64,000 bases of DNA from WRAV01 sp050950205 (GTDB lineage: Bacteria; Bacillota; Clostridia; Oscillospirales; Ruminococcaceae), in NCBI GenBank assembly GCA_050950205.1, contig JBMNHF010000002.1, positions 124,001 through 188,000 of the forward strand. Direction: 5' to 3'. The number at the start of each line of letters is the position of its first letter. The stretch's first letter is position 1. Below are positions 1 to 8,232 of the stretch, one piece after another. Position numbers and translations under genes: made by a program. A model generated the notes under the pieces. The model did not search any database and had not been told where the DNA came from. It saw only the letters and a list, made by a program, of their open reading frames with translations.

Positions 1-122
1 AGGCCAAAATCGTAGCCGTATTTTTCCTGCACTGAAGAGAGAATGAAATAACCACAAACGGCCACCACCAGCAGAAACACAATTTTGCTGGTGCCGGGCC
101 GATATCGTCTGCCTCTTGCCAT
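1..122 (-). CDS. Small membrane protein, N-terminal part only (septum-initiator-like?)
   Basis: Only the first 40 or so codons lie in the window. The gene starts with ATG at 122 behind an AGGAGG site (128-133, read leftward). The visible protein has a short basic head (MARGRRYRPG) followed by one hydrophobic segment of about 18 residues and then a polar stretch. That layout resembles bitopic division proteins of the DivIC/FtsB type, but this is a guess from topology alone. No catalytic motif is visible. Confidence 0.5.
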   Translation of the reverse strand, partial: MARGRRYRPGTSKIVFLLVVAVCGYFILSSVQEKYGYDFG

Positions 123-213
123 AAGTCCTCCTGTTAGAGTTGTGAGAAACGGTCGCTGTTTTTTGTACCGGTATCTTTAGGATAGCCCCAAGGATATAAA
201 GATGCCAAAAGGT

Positions 214-2088
214 TCAGCGGTGGGGTGTTCCCTTGCCCCGGCGGGGCTTAGATTGCCGTCCAGCTTTGGGTTTGGAACCGGCAGCCTTTTGAGGCCGGGC
301 AGAAGGGCTCCCCGGCACCAGACAATTCGGCCCCGGACCGATGAGGTCGGCTCGTCCCGCACGGCGCAGGGCTTTGAGGATCAGTGTTCGGTTTTCCGGG
401 CGCCAGTATTGGAGTAAGGCCCGCTGCATGGCTTTTTCCTCCGGGCTTTTGGCCACGTAAACCGGAGCCATGGAAAAGGGATCCAGCCCGGTGTAAAACA
501 TACAGGTGGAGACGGTGCCGGGGGTGGGGTAAAAATCCTGCACCTGTTCCGGACGAATGCGGTTCTTTTTGAGGTAAACCGCCAGCTCTGCCGCCTCCTT
601 GAGGGTGGAGCCGGGATGGGAGGACATGAGATAGGGCACCAGATACTGCTCCTTCCCGGCTTTTTTGGTGGCGGTGTAAAAATCCTTGGCAAAACGGTCA
701 AAGGCTTGAATAGAGGGCTTGCCCATTTTTTCCAGCACTCTGGGGGAGCAGTGTTCGGGGGCAACCTTGAGCTGTCCGCTGACGTGATGGGTCACCAGTT
801 CCTGCAAAAAGGTGTTGTCCGGGTCGGCGTTGATGTAGTCAAACCGCAGCCCCGAGCGGATAAACACCTTTTTTACCTTGGGCAGAGTCCGCAGGGTGCG
901 CAGAATATCCAGATACTCGGTGTGGCTTACCTCCAGGTTGGGGCAGGCGGTGGGAGCCAGACAAAGGCGGTTGCGGCAGACTCCTTTGGTGAGCTGCTTT
1001 TGGCAGGACGGTCCCCGAAAGTTGGCGGTTGCCCCCCCCACGTCGTGGATGTAGCCTTTAAAACGGGGAGAGTGGGTCATGGCCTTGGCCTCCGCCACCA
1101 CACTTTCCTTGCTGCGGGCGGTGACACTGCGCCCCTGATGCAGGGCGATGGAGCAAAAGTTACAGCCTCCAAAACAGCCCCGGTTGTGCATGATGGAAAA
1201 CTCCACCTCTTCGATGGCTTTGACCCCTCCCAGGGGCTGATAGCTGGGGTGGTACATCCGCTGAAAGGGGAGGGTGAACACGTCATCCAGTTCCTCTTGA
1301 TTGAGGGGAAGGGCCGGGGGATTCTGAACAAGATATAGGTTGTCCCCATGCTGTTGGACGACGGCCCGTCCGGTGATAGCATCCTGCTCGTCGTACTGCA
1401 TTCGAAAGGCGCGGGCAAAGGCGGTTTTGTCCGCCTTTACTTTTTGAAAGGAGGCGCAGGTGACGGAGTTTTTGGGCAGGTTGGTCTCGCCCACCAGAAC
1501 ACAGGTGCCCCGAACATCGGTGATGGTTTGGATGGACTCCCCCCCTGCCAATCGGGTGGCAATTTCCCTGGTTTGGCGCTCTCCCATGCCGAAGGAAAGG
1601 AGATGGGCCCCACTGTCCACCAAAATGGAGGGGCGAACGGCATCCTCCCAGTAATCGTAGTGGGCAAACCGCCGAAAGCTGGCCTCCAGCCCGCCAATCA
1701 TGACAGGGATATGGGGAAAGAGCTGGCGCAACCGGCGACTGTACACAATCACCGCCCGGTCGGGGCGCCGCCCCGCCTTGTTTCCGGCGGTGTAGGGGTC
1801 ATCGGAGCGCCTGCGCTTGGCGGCGGTGTAGTGGCTGACCATAGAATCGATGTTGCCGGAGGTGACAAAAAAGCCCAGCCTTGGCTCACCCAGCTGGGTG
1901 TAATCGGCATCATTCTGGGGTTGGGAGATGATCCCCACCCGAAAGCCCATGCTCTCCAAAAGGCGGGAGATGATGGCAATGCCAAAGGAGGGATGATCCA
2001 CATAGGCGTCTCCGGTAATGCAGATGAAGTCCAGTTCATCCCAGCCCCGGGCGGCAGCCTCTTGTTTGGTTAGGGGAAGAAAGCTCAT
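214..2088 (-). CDS. YgiQ family radical SAM protein
   Basis: A 624-residue radical SAM protein of the YgiQ/UPF0313 family. The cluster motif CFGGCNFC lies in the middle and is followed by SIALHQGR, typical of the family. The N-terminal half carries a B12-binding-like region, and the C-terminus is basic and low in complexity. The reaction of YgiQ is not established. The start is placed at 2088 (MSFLPLTKQ) because AGAAAGGA lies just upstream; the frame stays open 15 codons further to 2133 but without a better ribosome site. The DUF4364 gene lies upstream on the same strand, so the two probably form an operon. Confidence 0.9.
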   Translation of the reverse strand: MSFLPLTKQEAAARGWDELDFICITGDAYVDHPSFGIAIISRLLESMGFRVGIISQPQNDADYTQLGEPRLGFFVTSGNIDSMVSHYTAAKRRRSDDPYTAGNKAGRRPDRAVIVYSRRLRQLFPHIPVMIGGLEASFRRFAHYDYWEDAVRPSILVDSGAHLLSFGMGERQTREIATRLAGGESIQTITDVRGTCVLVGETNLPKNSVTCASFQKVKADKTAFARAFRMQYDEQDAITGRAVVQQHGDNLYLVQNPPALPLNQEELDDVFTLPFQRMYHPSYQPLGGVKAIEEVEFSIMHNRGCFGGCNFCSIALHQGRSVTARSKESVVAEAKAMTHSPRFKGYIHDVGGATANFRGPSCQKQLTKGVCRNRLCLAPTACPNLEVSHTEYLDILRTLRTLPKVKKVFIRSGLRFDYINADPDNTFLQELVTHHVSGQLKVAPEHCSPRVLEKMGKPSIQAFDRFAKDFYTATKKAGKEQYLVPYLMSSHPGSTLKEAAELAVYLKKNRIRPEQVQDFYPTPGTVSTCMFYTGLDPFSMAPVYVAKSPEEKAMQRALLQYWRPENRTLILKALRRAGRADLIGPGPNCLVPGSPSARPQKAAGSKPKAGRQSKPRRGKGTPHR

Positions 2089-2202
2089 AGAAAATCCTTT
2101 CTGGGTATCGGAGTTGGTGCGCAAATTGGGCAAAACAGGAGCCTTGCAGGGGATGCCATAGGACAGAAGACCCGCGGCGAGAAAAGCCGCGGGGTAGGCA
2201 GT

Positions 2203-2805
2203 TTAGAACAGCTTGCGCTCGTCGGAAAAGATGGTTCCCAGCACCTGCTCGTTTCCGGTGAGAAGGGCCATCACCCCTTTGTAGATGGTCAAGGGGGCGT
2301 TGAGAAACCGCTTTTTCATCAAATCGCATTCCTGTCGGGTGGGGGCAAAGACCCGCAAACCAATCAGCTCTCCATCCTTGTCGGGGATGGAAAGCTCCAA
2401 CAAAAAGCCGCCTGCCGGGCAGGGGGTTTCCTTGATGTTGACCTCGGTGAGCCTGCGGTGACGCTCCAGCACCCGGCGGGTGGAATCCAAAGCCTTTTCC
2501 CGCATGGAAAGGGGAAGGGTCCGTTCAAACTCGGCTCCAATCTCCCGGCCCAAAGAGGTGATGCGGTATTGCTGGGTGCCCTGCTCGTCGCAGACGCTCA
2601 GCTGTCCCAACTGGCAAAGGTCATCCAGTGCCTGCACCAGCTCAAAGTAGTTGACCAAACTGTGTTCACTCAAAGCCTCGTGCAGCTGAGTAAAATGGAT
2701 GGGCTCCTCTAAATGAGATAGAAGATAGCAAAGCAGCATTTTAATTTCAATATCGGTGGAGGGAGACCCGGGAGCCACCCCCGCCCGAAAGATATCACTT
2801 TCCAT
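2203..2805 (-). CDS. DUF4364 family protein
   Basis: A 200-residue soluble protein matching the DUF4364 family of Clostridia. The first 90 residues look like a winged-helix unit (IEIKMLLCYLLSHLEEPI, then a DDLCQLGQLSV helix and a wing-like YRITSLGREI). The C-terminal half is an alpha/beta domain. The function is unknown; the N-terminal fold suggests DNA binding. It starts with ATG at 2805 behind TTTGGAG and is probably co-transcribed with the downstream ygiQ-type gene, 115 bases away. Confidence 0.75.
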   Translation of the reverse strand: MESDIFRAGVAPGSPSTDIEIKMLLCYLLSHLEEPIHFTQLHEALSEHSLVNYFELVQALDDLCQLGQLSVCDEQGTQQYRITSLGREIGAEFERTLPLSMREKALDSTRRVLERHRRLTEVNIKETPCPAGGFLLELSIPDKDGELIGLRVFAPTRQECDLMKKRFLNAPLTIYKGVMALLTGNEQVLGTIFSDERKLF

Positions 2806-2843
2806 ATCCGCTCCAAAACTTTACGAAATATTCATAAATCGTA

Positions 2844-2871
2844 TTGCGTATGATAATCATTGTACTATAAA
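2844..2871 (+). promoter_or_regulatory. Sigma-A-like promoter of the TVP38 gene
   Basis: TTGCGT (2844-2849), a 16-base spacer and TATAAA (2866-2871) lie 40 bases upstream of the TVP38-family start at 2912, in the divergent gap with the DUF4364 gene. Confidence 0.55.
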
Positions 2872-2911
2872 ATAAGAAAAGAAACAAGTTGCAGGCAGGC
2901 GGAGGCAAAGG

Positions 2912-3625
2912 ATGAATCGGACAGAAAAGGACAAGCTGCGCAGGTACTTGCACAGGACAGTGCTTGTGCTGTTGGGACTGGGCCTGGCTGCCGCAACCAT
3001 TTGGGGAATCTACGGGGTGCTCGCATTAAAAAATCCCGATTATTTAAATCTGTTTCAAAGCTACATTGCCTCTTTGGGGGTGGCGGGGTGGCTTGTTCTT
3101 CTGGCCATACAGTATTTGCAGATTGTCATTGCCTTTGTTCCCGGGGGACCGATTCAGATTGTAGCGGGTGCTCTCTTTGGCCCGGTGGGCGGAATGCTGA
3201 CCTGTCTGCTGGGAACCATAGCTGCCACCGCCACCGTCTTTGCTTTGGTAAAGCGATTTGGCCGCGGGGTGCTCTTTTTCTTTGTGGATGAGAAGGACAT
3301 TCAAAAATACAGCTTTTTTTCCAATACCAAAAGTTTGGAACGGCTGATTTTGCTTCTCTTTTTTATTCCCGGCACTCCTAAGGATGCCCTTACCTATCTC
3401 TTTGCCCTTACCCCCATTGCCTTTGGACGGTTTGCCCTTCTTTCCATTTTAGCCCGGATGCCGGCCATGCTCACCTCCGTGCTGGCGGGGGATAGTGTGG
3501 TGAATGGGCAGTGGCTCAAGGCAGGGATTTTGTTTGTGGGGATCACCGTCATCACTGCAGGGGGCTTTGTTCTTCACAAAAAGATTATCCGGCCCCATAT
3601 CCGAACCGAAAAAAAGACGGGATAA
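2912..3625 (+). CDS. TVP38/TMEM64 family membrane protein
   Basis: A 237-residue integral membrane protein of the TVP38/TMEM64 (SNARE-associated/DedA-related) family. Visible are an N-terminal basic segment, a first membrane helix (about residues 15-35), and the family core with VPGGPIQIVAGALFGPVGG (about 75-93) and the re-entrant FIPGTPKDALTYLFAL motif (about 150-165). Bacterial members are thought to take part in lipid or membrane homeostasis, but the substrate is not settled. It starts at ATG 2912 behind GGAGGCAAAGG. A hairpin lies between its stop and the phosphate transporter gene. Confidence 0.88.
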   Translation: MNRTEKDKLRRYLHRTVLVLLGLGLAAATIWGIYGVLALKNPDYLNLFQSYIASLGVAGWLVLLAIQYLQIVIAFVPGGPIQIVAGALFGPVGGMLTCLLGTIAATATVFALVKRFGRGVLFFFVDEKDIQKYSFFSNTKSLERLILLLFFIPGTPKDALTYLFALTPIAFGRFALLSILARMPAMLTSVLAGDSVVNGQWLKAGILFVGITVITAGGFVLHKKIIRPHIRTEKKTG

Positions 3626-3666
3626 CGGCAAGAAGCTTTGCCCCTTGCTGTTGTCCGCATATCTGT

Positions 3667-3710
3667 CACCGCCCTTTACGTATATATGTAACATGACGTG
3701 AAGGGCGGTG
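3667..3710 (+). other. Stable hairpin directly upstream of the phosphate transporter start
   Basis: A 15-base arm (3667-3681, starting CACCGCCC) pairs with 3696-3710 (ending GGGCGGTG) with one G-U pair and a 14-base loop. The right arm ends nine bases before the ATG at 3719 and contains the only purine-rich candidate ribosome site (AAGGGCGGTG). The hairpin may terminate the upstream transcript, although the U tract is poor (CTTTATCC), or mask translation of the transporter gene. Confidence 0.6.
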
Positions 3711-3718
3711 CTTTATCC

Positions 3719-4714
3719 ATGCTGGAGGGCTTGATTCTTGCGCTGATTGTGGGAGTAGTGTTTGTCAACGGTTGGACGGATGCCCCCAACGCCATTGCCT
3801 GTGCTGTGTCCACCAAGGCCATGGATTACCGCCGGGCTGCCTGGATGGCGGGGATCTGCAACCTGCTGGGGCTGCTAACCGTCAGTGCCACCGGAGCTGC
3901 GGTCACCGATACCATAATCTCTCTGGTGGATTTTGGCGGGGACAGCCGAGCGGCTCTGATTGCACTTTCCGCCGCCATGGCCTCCATCATCCTCTTTGCG
4001 GTGGCGGCTTGGCGCTTTGGAATTCCCACCAGCGAGAGCCACGCCCTCATTGCCTCCCTAACGGGGGCTGCTTTTGCTTTAAACAAGGCCCCGGGCATTG
4101 ACAAAACCGCTTGGGGTAAGGTGCTGGCGGGACTGCTCTTTTCCATTGCCTGCGGGTATTCTTTGAGCTGGCTGTCTGCCAAGCTGCTGGCAGCTCCCCT
4201 GGGACGGCTGAAAGAGCAGACTCTGGGCCGGATGCAGGTGTTGACAGCGGGAGGAATGGCTTTTATGCACGGAGCCCAGGACGGCCAAAAATTTGTGGCA
4301 GTCTTTGTGATGGCGGAGCTGCTGGCCAAGGGGCAGTACCATCCCGGGCCGGTTTCGCTTGGCCGCCATGTGTGGGTTTTGCTTCTGTGTGCCTTTACCA
4401 TGGCGTTGGGCACCTCGGTGGGAGGCGGCCGAATTGTAGAGCTGGTGGGCGGGCGGATGGTGCAGCTGCGAAAGCGGGAGGGCCTTTGTGCTGATTTGGG
4501 AGGGGCGCTCTGCCTTCTCCTTGCCACCCTCTGGGGGATTCCCATGAGCACCAGCCACACCAAAACCACCGCCATGATGGGGGTAGCCTCCGCTTCCGGC
4601 GGCAAGGTGGACAAACAGGTGGTAGGGGAGATTGTCCTTACCTGGGGCATTACCTTTCCGGTTTGCACTCTTTTGGGCTGGATGCTGACCCGATGGCTTC
4701 TTTTTATCCTGTAA
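3719..4714 (+). CDS. Inorganic phosphate transporter, PiT family
   Basis: A 331-residue membrane protein of the PiT family (Na+ or H+-coupled phosphate uptake). Both family signatures are visible: VNGWTDAPNAIA near the N-terminus and FMHGAQDGQKF in the second half, each in an inverted repeat of membrane helices. No PhoU gene is adjacent. The start is taken as ATG 3719 (MLEGLILAL). A GTG at 3698 is also in frame but would put seven extra residues inside the upstream hairpin. Confidence 0.92.
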   Translation: MLEGLILALIVGVVFVNGWTDAPNAIACAVSTKAMDYRRAAWMAGICNLLGLLTVSATGAAVTDTIISLVDFGGDSRAALIALSAAMASIILFAVAAWRFGIPTSESHALIASLTGAAFALNKAPGIDKTAWGKVLAGLLFSIACGYSLSWLSAKLLAAPLGRLKEQTLGRMQVLTAGGMAFMHGAQDGQKFVAVFVMAELLAKGQYHPGPVSLGRHVWVLLLCAFTMALGTSVGGGRIVELVGGRMVQLRKREGLCADLGGALCLLLATLWGIPMSTSHTKTTAMMGVASASGGKVDKQVVGEIVLTWGITFPVCTLLGWMLTRWLLFIL

Positions 4715-4753
4715 AGAACATAGCTTTACACCAAACACAGGCCCATAATTACC

Positions 4754-4782
4754 TTGTTTGAAACCAGGTTTTGAGGTATAAT
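4754..4782 (+). promoter_or_regulatory. Sigma-A promoter of the Crp/Fnr gene
   Basis: TTGTTT (4754-4759), 17 bases, then a perfect TATAAT (4777-4782). The leader that follows contains an inverted repeat (AACAGC / GCTGTT, about 4792-4813), a possible operator for the regulator itself. Confidence 0.7.
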
Positions 4783-4882
4783 GAGGAAAACAACAGCGAA
4801 GTTTGCTGTTGATTGCTTTATCCGATTTTAGCGCGGCGCAGCCAAGGTCTTGCAACCAAATGGAGAGAGGGTGACTGATAAA

Positions 4883-5566
4883 ATGACGCAGCTTGGCCCT
4901 GTAGATCTGACGGATGCCTGTGAAAGGTTACCCTTTTGGCCCCACCTGTCCCCCCAGGAGCGGGAACGGGTGATGGGGCGAATGACCATGCTCCACTATC
5001 AGGCCGGGCAGACGGTTCGAGGAGGAAACAGCGATTGCCTTGGCCTTGTCATTGTGATGCGAGGGGTGCTGCGGGCCTATCTTCTCTCCCCTAACGGGAG
5101 GGAAATAACCCTGTACCGCATGAAAGGGGGGGACAGCTGTGTGCTGGCCGCCTCCTGTGTGTTGGACGCCATATCCTTTGACACCTTGGTGGATGCGGAA
5201 GAGGACAGCGATATTCTGCTGTTGCCGGTGGATGTTTACGCCGCCCTGATGAAAAACAACCTGTATGTGGAGCGGGATACCTATAAAATGGCCACCGAAC
5301 GATTTTCCGACGTGGTGGCCGGGCTGGAGCGTCTGGCCTTTATGAATCTGGAGCAGCGGCTCATCTCCTTTTTGCTGGACGAAACCGCCGACAACGGCTC
5401 CAACACCATCCGCATGACCCACGAGCAGATTGCCGTCAACATCGGCAGCGCACGAGAGGTGGTCAGCCGCTCTCTGAAAAGTCTGGCTGTCAGAGGATGG
5501 GTGGAGCTTTTTCGGGGAGGAGTCCGGCTCAAAGACAAAGAAACTCTATATCAGTTGATTCAATGA
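4883..5566 (+). CDS. Crp/Fnr family transcriptional regulator
   Basis: A 227-residue regulator with an N-terminal cyclic-nucleotide-like beta roll (about residues 25-130) and a C-terminal winged helix whose recognition segment IAVNIGSAREVVSRSLKSL is the usual Crp/Fnr pattern. The N-terminal arm has no cluster of cysteines like that of Fnr; the few cysteines (one near residue 15 and the CVLAASCVL pair) do not match the known iron-sulfur spacing. The effector is therefore unknown. ATG 4883 is preferred because the GGAGAGAGG site lies 12 bases upstream; GTG 4871 and TTG 4850 are alternatives. The gene is monocistronic, with its own promoter and terminator. Confidence 0.85.
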   Translation: MTQLGPVDLTDACERLPFWPHLSPQERERVMGRMTMLHYQAGQTVRGGNSDCLGLVIVMRGVLRAYLLSPNGREITLYRMKGGDSCVLAASCVLDAISFDTLVDAEEDSDILLLPVDVYAALMKNNLYVERDTYKMATERFSDVVAGLERLAFMNLEQRLISFLLDETADNGSNTIRMTHEQIAVNIGSAREVVSRSLKSLAVRGWVELFRGGVRLKDKETLYQLIQ

Positions 5567-5668
5567 TTGATAACAAACAGTATAACACGCTACATATTAT
5601 ACAAATCTATGTTGCAGCAGTGTATTCTAAAAGGAATATACATAGGAAATTCTACTGTATGTTATCAC

Positions 5669-5698
5669 AGGACCTGCAAAAACAGCTTTGCAGGTCCT
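5669..5698 (+). terminator. Intrinsic terminator of the Crp/Fnr gene
   Basis: A 12-base perfect stem (5669-5680 with 5687-5698), six-base loop AACAGC, followed by TTGTTAT. It lies about 100 bases after the Crp/Fnr stop codon. Confidence 0.75.
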
Positions 5699-5832
5699 TG
5701 TTATCCCAAGGGTTGCGGCAAAAGTCACCCCTTAGATTTGGATGATTTTAGGCGGCGAGGTTTCCATTCTGCCTTAAGCATCTTACCAGCCCTGTATCGT
5801 TGGCGCAATAAACCGGACGGTGTGAATGCTTC

Positions 5833-6930
5833 TCATAAGCTGCAGTCGTCCATGGCTTGCAGCAGGCAGTGGGCGATGTGTTTGGTCAGGTGGGCGCTGA
5901 GATAAGGATGAATGGGCAGGGAAAGCAATCGACCCGCCAGGGTAAGGGTGTTGACCAGCATCACCTGATTCCACTCATTCCGATCGGTCTGCATGCCGCA
6001 GAAGGGGGCCCCTGCGGGGATATTCAGCTCCCGGAGCCTTGCAACTACCTTGCTGCGATCCCGAGAGCGGGGCAGGGCCACCACCATTTGACTATAGACG
6101 CTTTTTGCTCCCCGAACCAGCTGTTGCATTCTTACCTTATCTGCCAAAGTGGAGCGGTAAATCCGGGCGATTCTTCGCCTTTGCTCCGCCTGATGGGCGC
6201 AGCTTTCCAACCGGGCGCCAATGAGAAAGGCGTCCACGCAGCCCATTCTGGGGATGGCCGGTTCTTCCAAAACCTGTTGCTGTTTTGTTTGGCGCAGGGT
6301 TCTCAGCCTGCGGGCATCCTCATCCCGCTGACAGAACACAGCACCGCCTCCCAATTCCTCTAAGGGGGAGGGGTTGGCAAAGGAGGCCACGGCAAAGCGG
6401 CCAAAGCTTCCGGTGGGGCGGCCGTTCACCTCTGCTCCAAAGGCGCCGGAAAGATCCTCAATGACGGCAATGCCCCGGCTGCGGCAGATTTCTTCCAAAG
6501 CGGCATAATTGCAGGGAGCGCCAAACAGGTCGGTGGCAATTAGAGCTGAAGGGACAGGCCTTCCCATGCGGCGCAGCTTGTTTAACGTGGATTCCAAACA
6601 GTAGGGGTCGAGGGTGTAGGTGTTGGGATTGATGTCCACAAAAAGGGGAGAGGCCCCCACCAACATAATCCCCTGTACCGGCAGAGCACAGCCCAAAGCG
6701 GCACAGAGCACCGTTTCTCCCGGCGACACCCCGGCGGCGGTCAGGGCCAGAGCAATGCCGCTGGCAGCATCGGATACGGCGATGCAGTGCTTGGCTCCCA
6801 CCCACTGGGCCAATCGATGCTCCAGCGTATAAACATCTTCGCTGAGAATCAATTCCACCGCAGGAATCAGTCCCAGTTCCTTTGGGGGAACTTCCTGCTT
6901 ATAAATTTTTTGAAATACTTGCTGCTCCAT
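5833..6930 (-). CDS. DegT/DnrJ/EryC1-fold protein lacking the PLP lysine
   Basis: A 365-residue protein of the DegT/DnrJ/EryC1/StrS sugar aminotransferase family. The N-terminal half has the cofactor-pocket features SDAASGIALAL and VIEDLSGAFGA (Asp kept). In the usual SFHPTKN segment, which carries the lysine that forms the aldimine with PLP, this protein reads SFANPSPLEELGGGA, so Ser (about residue 187) stands where Lys is expected. It may have lost transaminase activity or gained another role (the ColD dehydratase has His there). The start is ATG 6930 behind GGGGGC; the frame stays open upstream to 7224 but runs into the divergent sbcD gene. Confidence 0.8.
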   Translation of the reverse strand: MEQQVFQKIYKQEVPPKELGLIPAVELILSEDVYTLEHRLAQWVGAKHCIAVSDAASGIALALTAAGVSPGETVLCAALGCALPVQGIMLVGASPLFVDINPNTYTLDPYCLESTLNKLRRMGRPVPSALIATDLFGAPCNYAALEEICRSRGIAVIEDLSGAFGAEVNGRPTGSFGRFAVASFANPSPLEELGGGAVFCQRDEDARRLRTLRQTKQQQVLEEPAIPRMGCVDAFLIGARLESCAHQAEQRRRIARIYRSTLADKVRMQQLVRGAKSVYSQMVVALPRSRDRSKVVARLRELNIPAGAPFCGMQTDRNEWNQVMLVNTLTLAGRLLSLPIHPYLSAHLTKHIAHCLLQAMDDCSL

Positions 6931-6977
6931 ATGATAGCCCCCGTATTGGTAATACCGTGGTCCCAATCGATGATGAC

Positions 6978-7002
6978 TTCTACCATTATACAATTTGTAG
7001 AA
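6978..7002 (-). promoter_or_regulatory. Minus-strand -10 box inside an inverted repeat
   Basis: Read leftward, TATAAT (6985-6990) lies between arms TTCTAC (6978-6983) and GTAGAA (6997-7002). This suggests an operator over the promoter of the DegT-fold gene. No good -35 box is visible. Confidence 0.45.
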
Positions 7003-7071
7003 ATCACATCCTGTCGAACGGTTGAAACTGGGGGAATTCGAAGGTGAAAACATCTCCTGGGGAGGGATTCT

Positions 7072-8232
7072 ATGAAGCTGATCCATACATCCGACTGGCA
7101 TTTGGGCAAAAACCTCTACGAACACTCTTTGCTGGAAGATCAGGCCCATTTTTTGGACTGGCTGCTCAGGGTGATGGAAGAGGAAGAGGTGGAAGCTTTG
7201 GTCATTGCGGGAGACGTCTATCACAGATCGGTTCCTCCGGCCGATGCCATAGCGCTTTTTGATGAGTTTTTAAGCCGTGCTACCCTAAAGCTGGGTATTC
7301 CTGTGCTGACAGTGGCGGGAAACCACGACAGCGGCGCCCGGCTGGAATTTGCCGGGGAACTGTTGGGGGCCATGGGCTACCACGTGGCGGGCAAACCCAA
7401 AAAAGAGCTGGTTCGGGTCACCTTGACCGACCGCTACGGCCCGGTGGTGTTCTGGCTGCTCCCCTACCTGTTCCCCGCTGATGTTCGTGCTCTGATCCCC
7501 AAAAGCGATGCCCGCACCTTTCAGGCAGCCTATGAGGTGCTTCTAAAAGAAAACCTGCCCTTGATGGACAAAAATGTCCGCAATGTCGTGGTGGCCCACG
7601 GCTTGTTTTCCGGACAGGAGCCGGTGATCCTAAGCGAATCGGAATGGAGCGTCGGGGGGATGGACGCCGTAAGTGCCGCTCTTTTTCAGGACTTTGACTA
7701 CGCTGCCTTGGGGCATCTTCACGCCCCTCAAAAGGTGGAGGCAAAGGTTCGGTACAGCGGCTCCCCCCTCAAATATTCCCTCTCAGAGGAAAACCAGCGC
7801 AAATCGGTGTCTTTGGTGGAGATAGGAGCTCCCGGCAGCTTTGCCCATGTGCGGGAAATTCCCGTACCTGCCCTTCACGATGTTAGGCGGATTGGGGGTC
7901 ATTTTGATGATCTCATGAACCCCGATTGGCATAAAAATAAAAACTTTGAAGACTATGTCTTTGCCGAGATTTTAGACGAGGGCGTTCTGTACGCCATGGA
8001 AAAACTCCGCACCCTCTTCCCCCGCATTTTGGGCGTCAGCCTGCCCTTCCGGGAGATAGAGGGAGATACCGTGCAGATTGGGGCGGCTCGTGAGCGGATG
8101 ACCATGGAGCAGCACTTTGCCCGCTTCTACCAGGAAAGCACCGGAGAAGAGCTGCCAGAGGAGCACCGGGCGGTGCTGGGAGAGCTGGTGGAAGCATTGG
8201 AGGAGGAAAGGCGGGAGGTGTACCAGAGTTGA
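7072..8232 (+). CDS. sbcD: Exonuclease SbcCD, nuclease subunit SbcD
   Basis: A 386-residue Mre11-type metallophosphoesterase. The motifs occur in order: HTSDWHLGK (residues 4-12), IAGDVYHRS (about 45-53), VAGNHDSGARL (about 82-92), VVAHGLFSG (about 175) and LGHLHAPQKV (about 220). It acts with SbcC as an ATP-dependent double-strand nuclease that opens hairpins and processes blocked ends. ATG 7072 follows GGGGAGGG. The stop codon overlaps the TTG start of sbcC, so the two are translationally coupled. Confidence 0.95.
   Translation: MKLIHTSDWHLGKNLYEHSLLEDQAHFLDWLLRVMEEEEVEALVIAGDVYHRSVPPADAIALFDEFLSRATLKLGIPVLTVAGNHDSGARLEFAGELLGAMGYHVAGKPKKELVRVTLTDRYGPVVFWLLPYLFPADVRALIPKSDARTFQAAYEVLLKENLPLMDKNVRNVVVAHGLFSGQEPVILSESEWSVGGMDAVSAALFQDFDYAALGHLHAPQKVEAKVRYSGSPLKYSLSEENQRKSVSLVEIGAPGSFAHVREIPVPALHDVRRIGGHFDDLMNPDWHKNKNFEDYVFAEILDEGVLYAMEKLRTLFPRILGVSLPFREIEGDTVQIGAARERMTMEQHFARFYQESTGEELPEEHRAVLGELVEALEEERREVYQS

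Noticed and set aside
2846..2864. Fur-box-like TGATAATCATT in the TVP38 promoter.
   Set aside because: Only one half resembles the consensus and neither flanking gene is iron-related; it is probably chance in an A/T-rich promoter.
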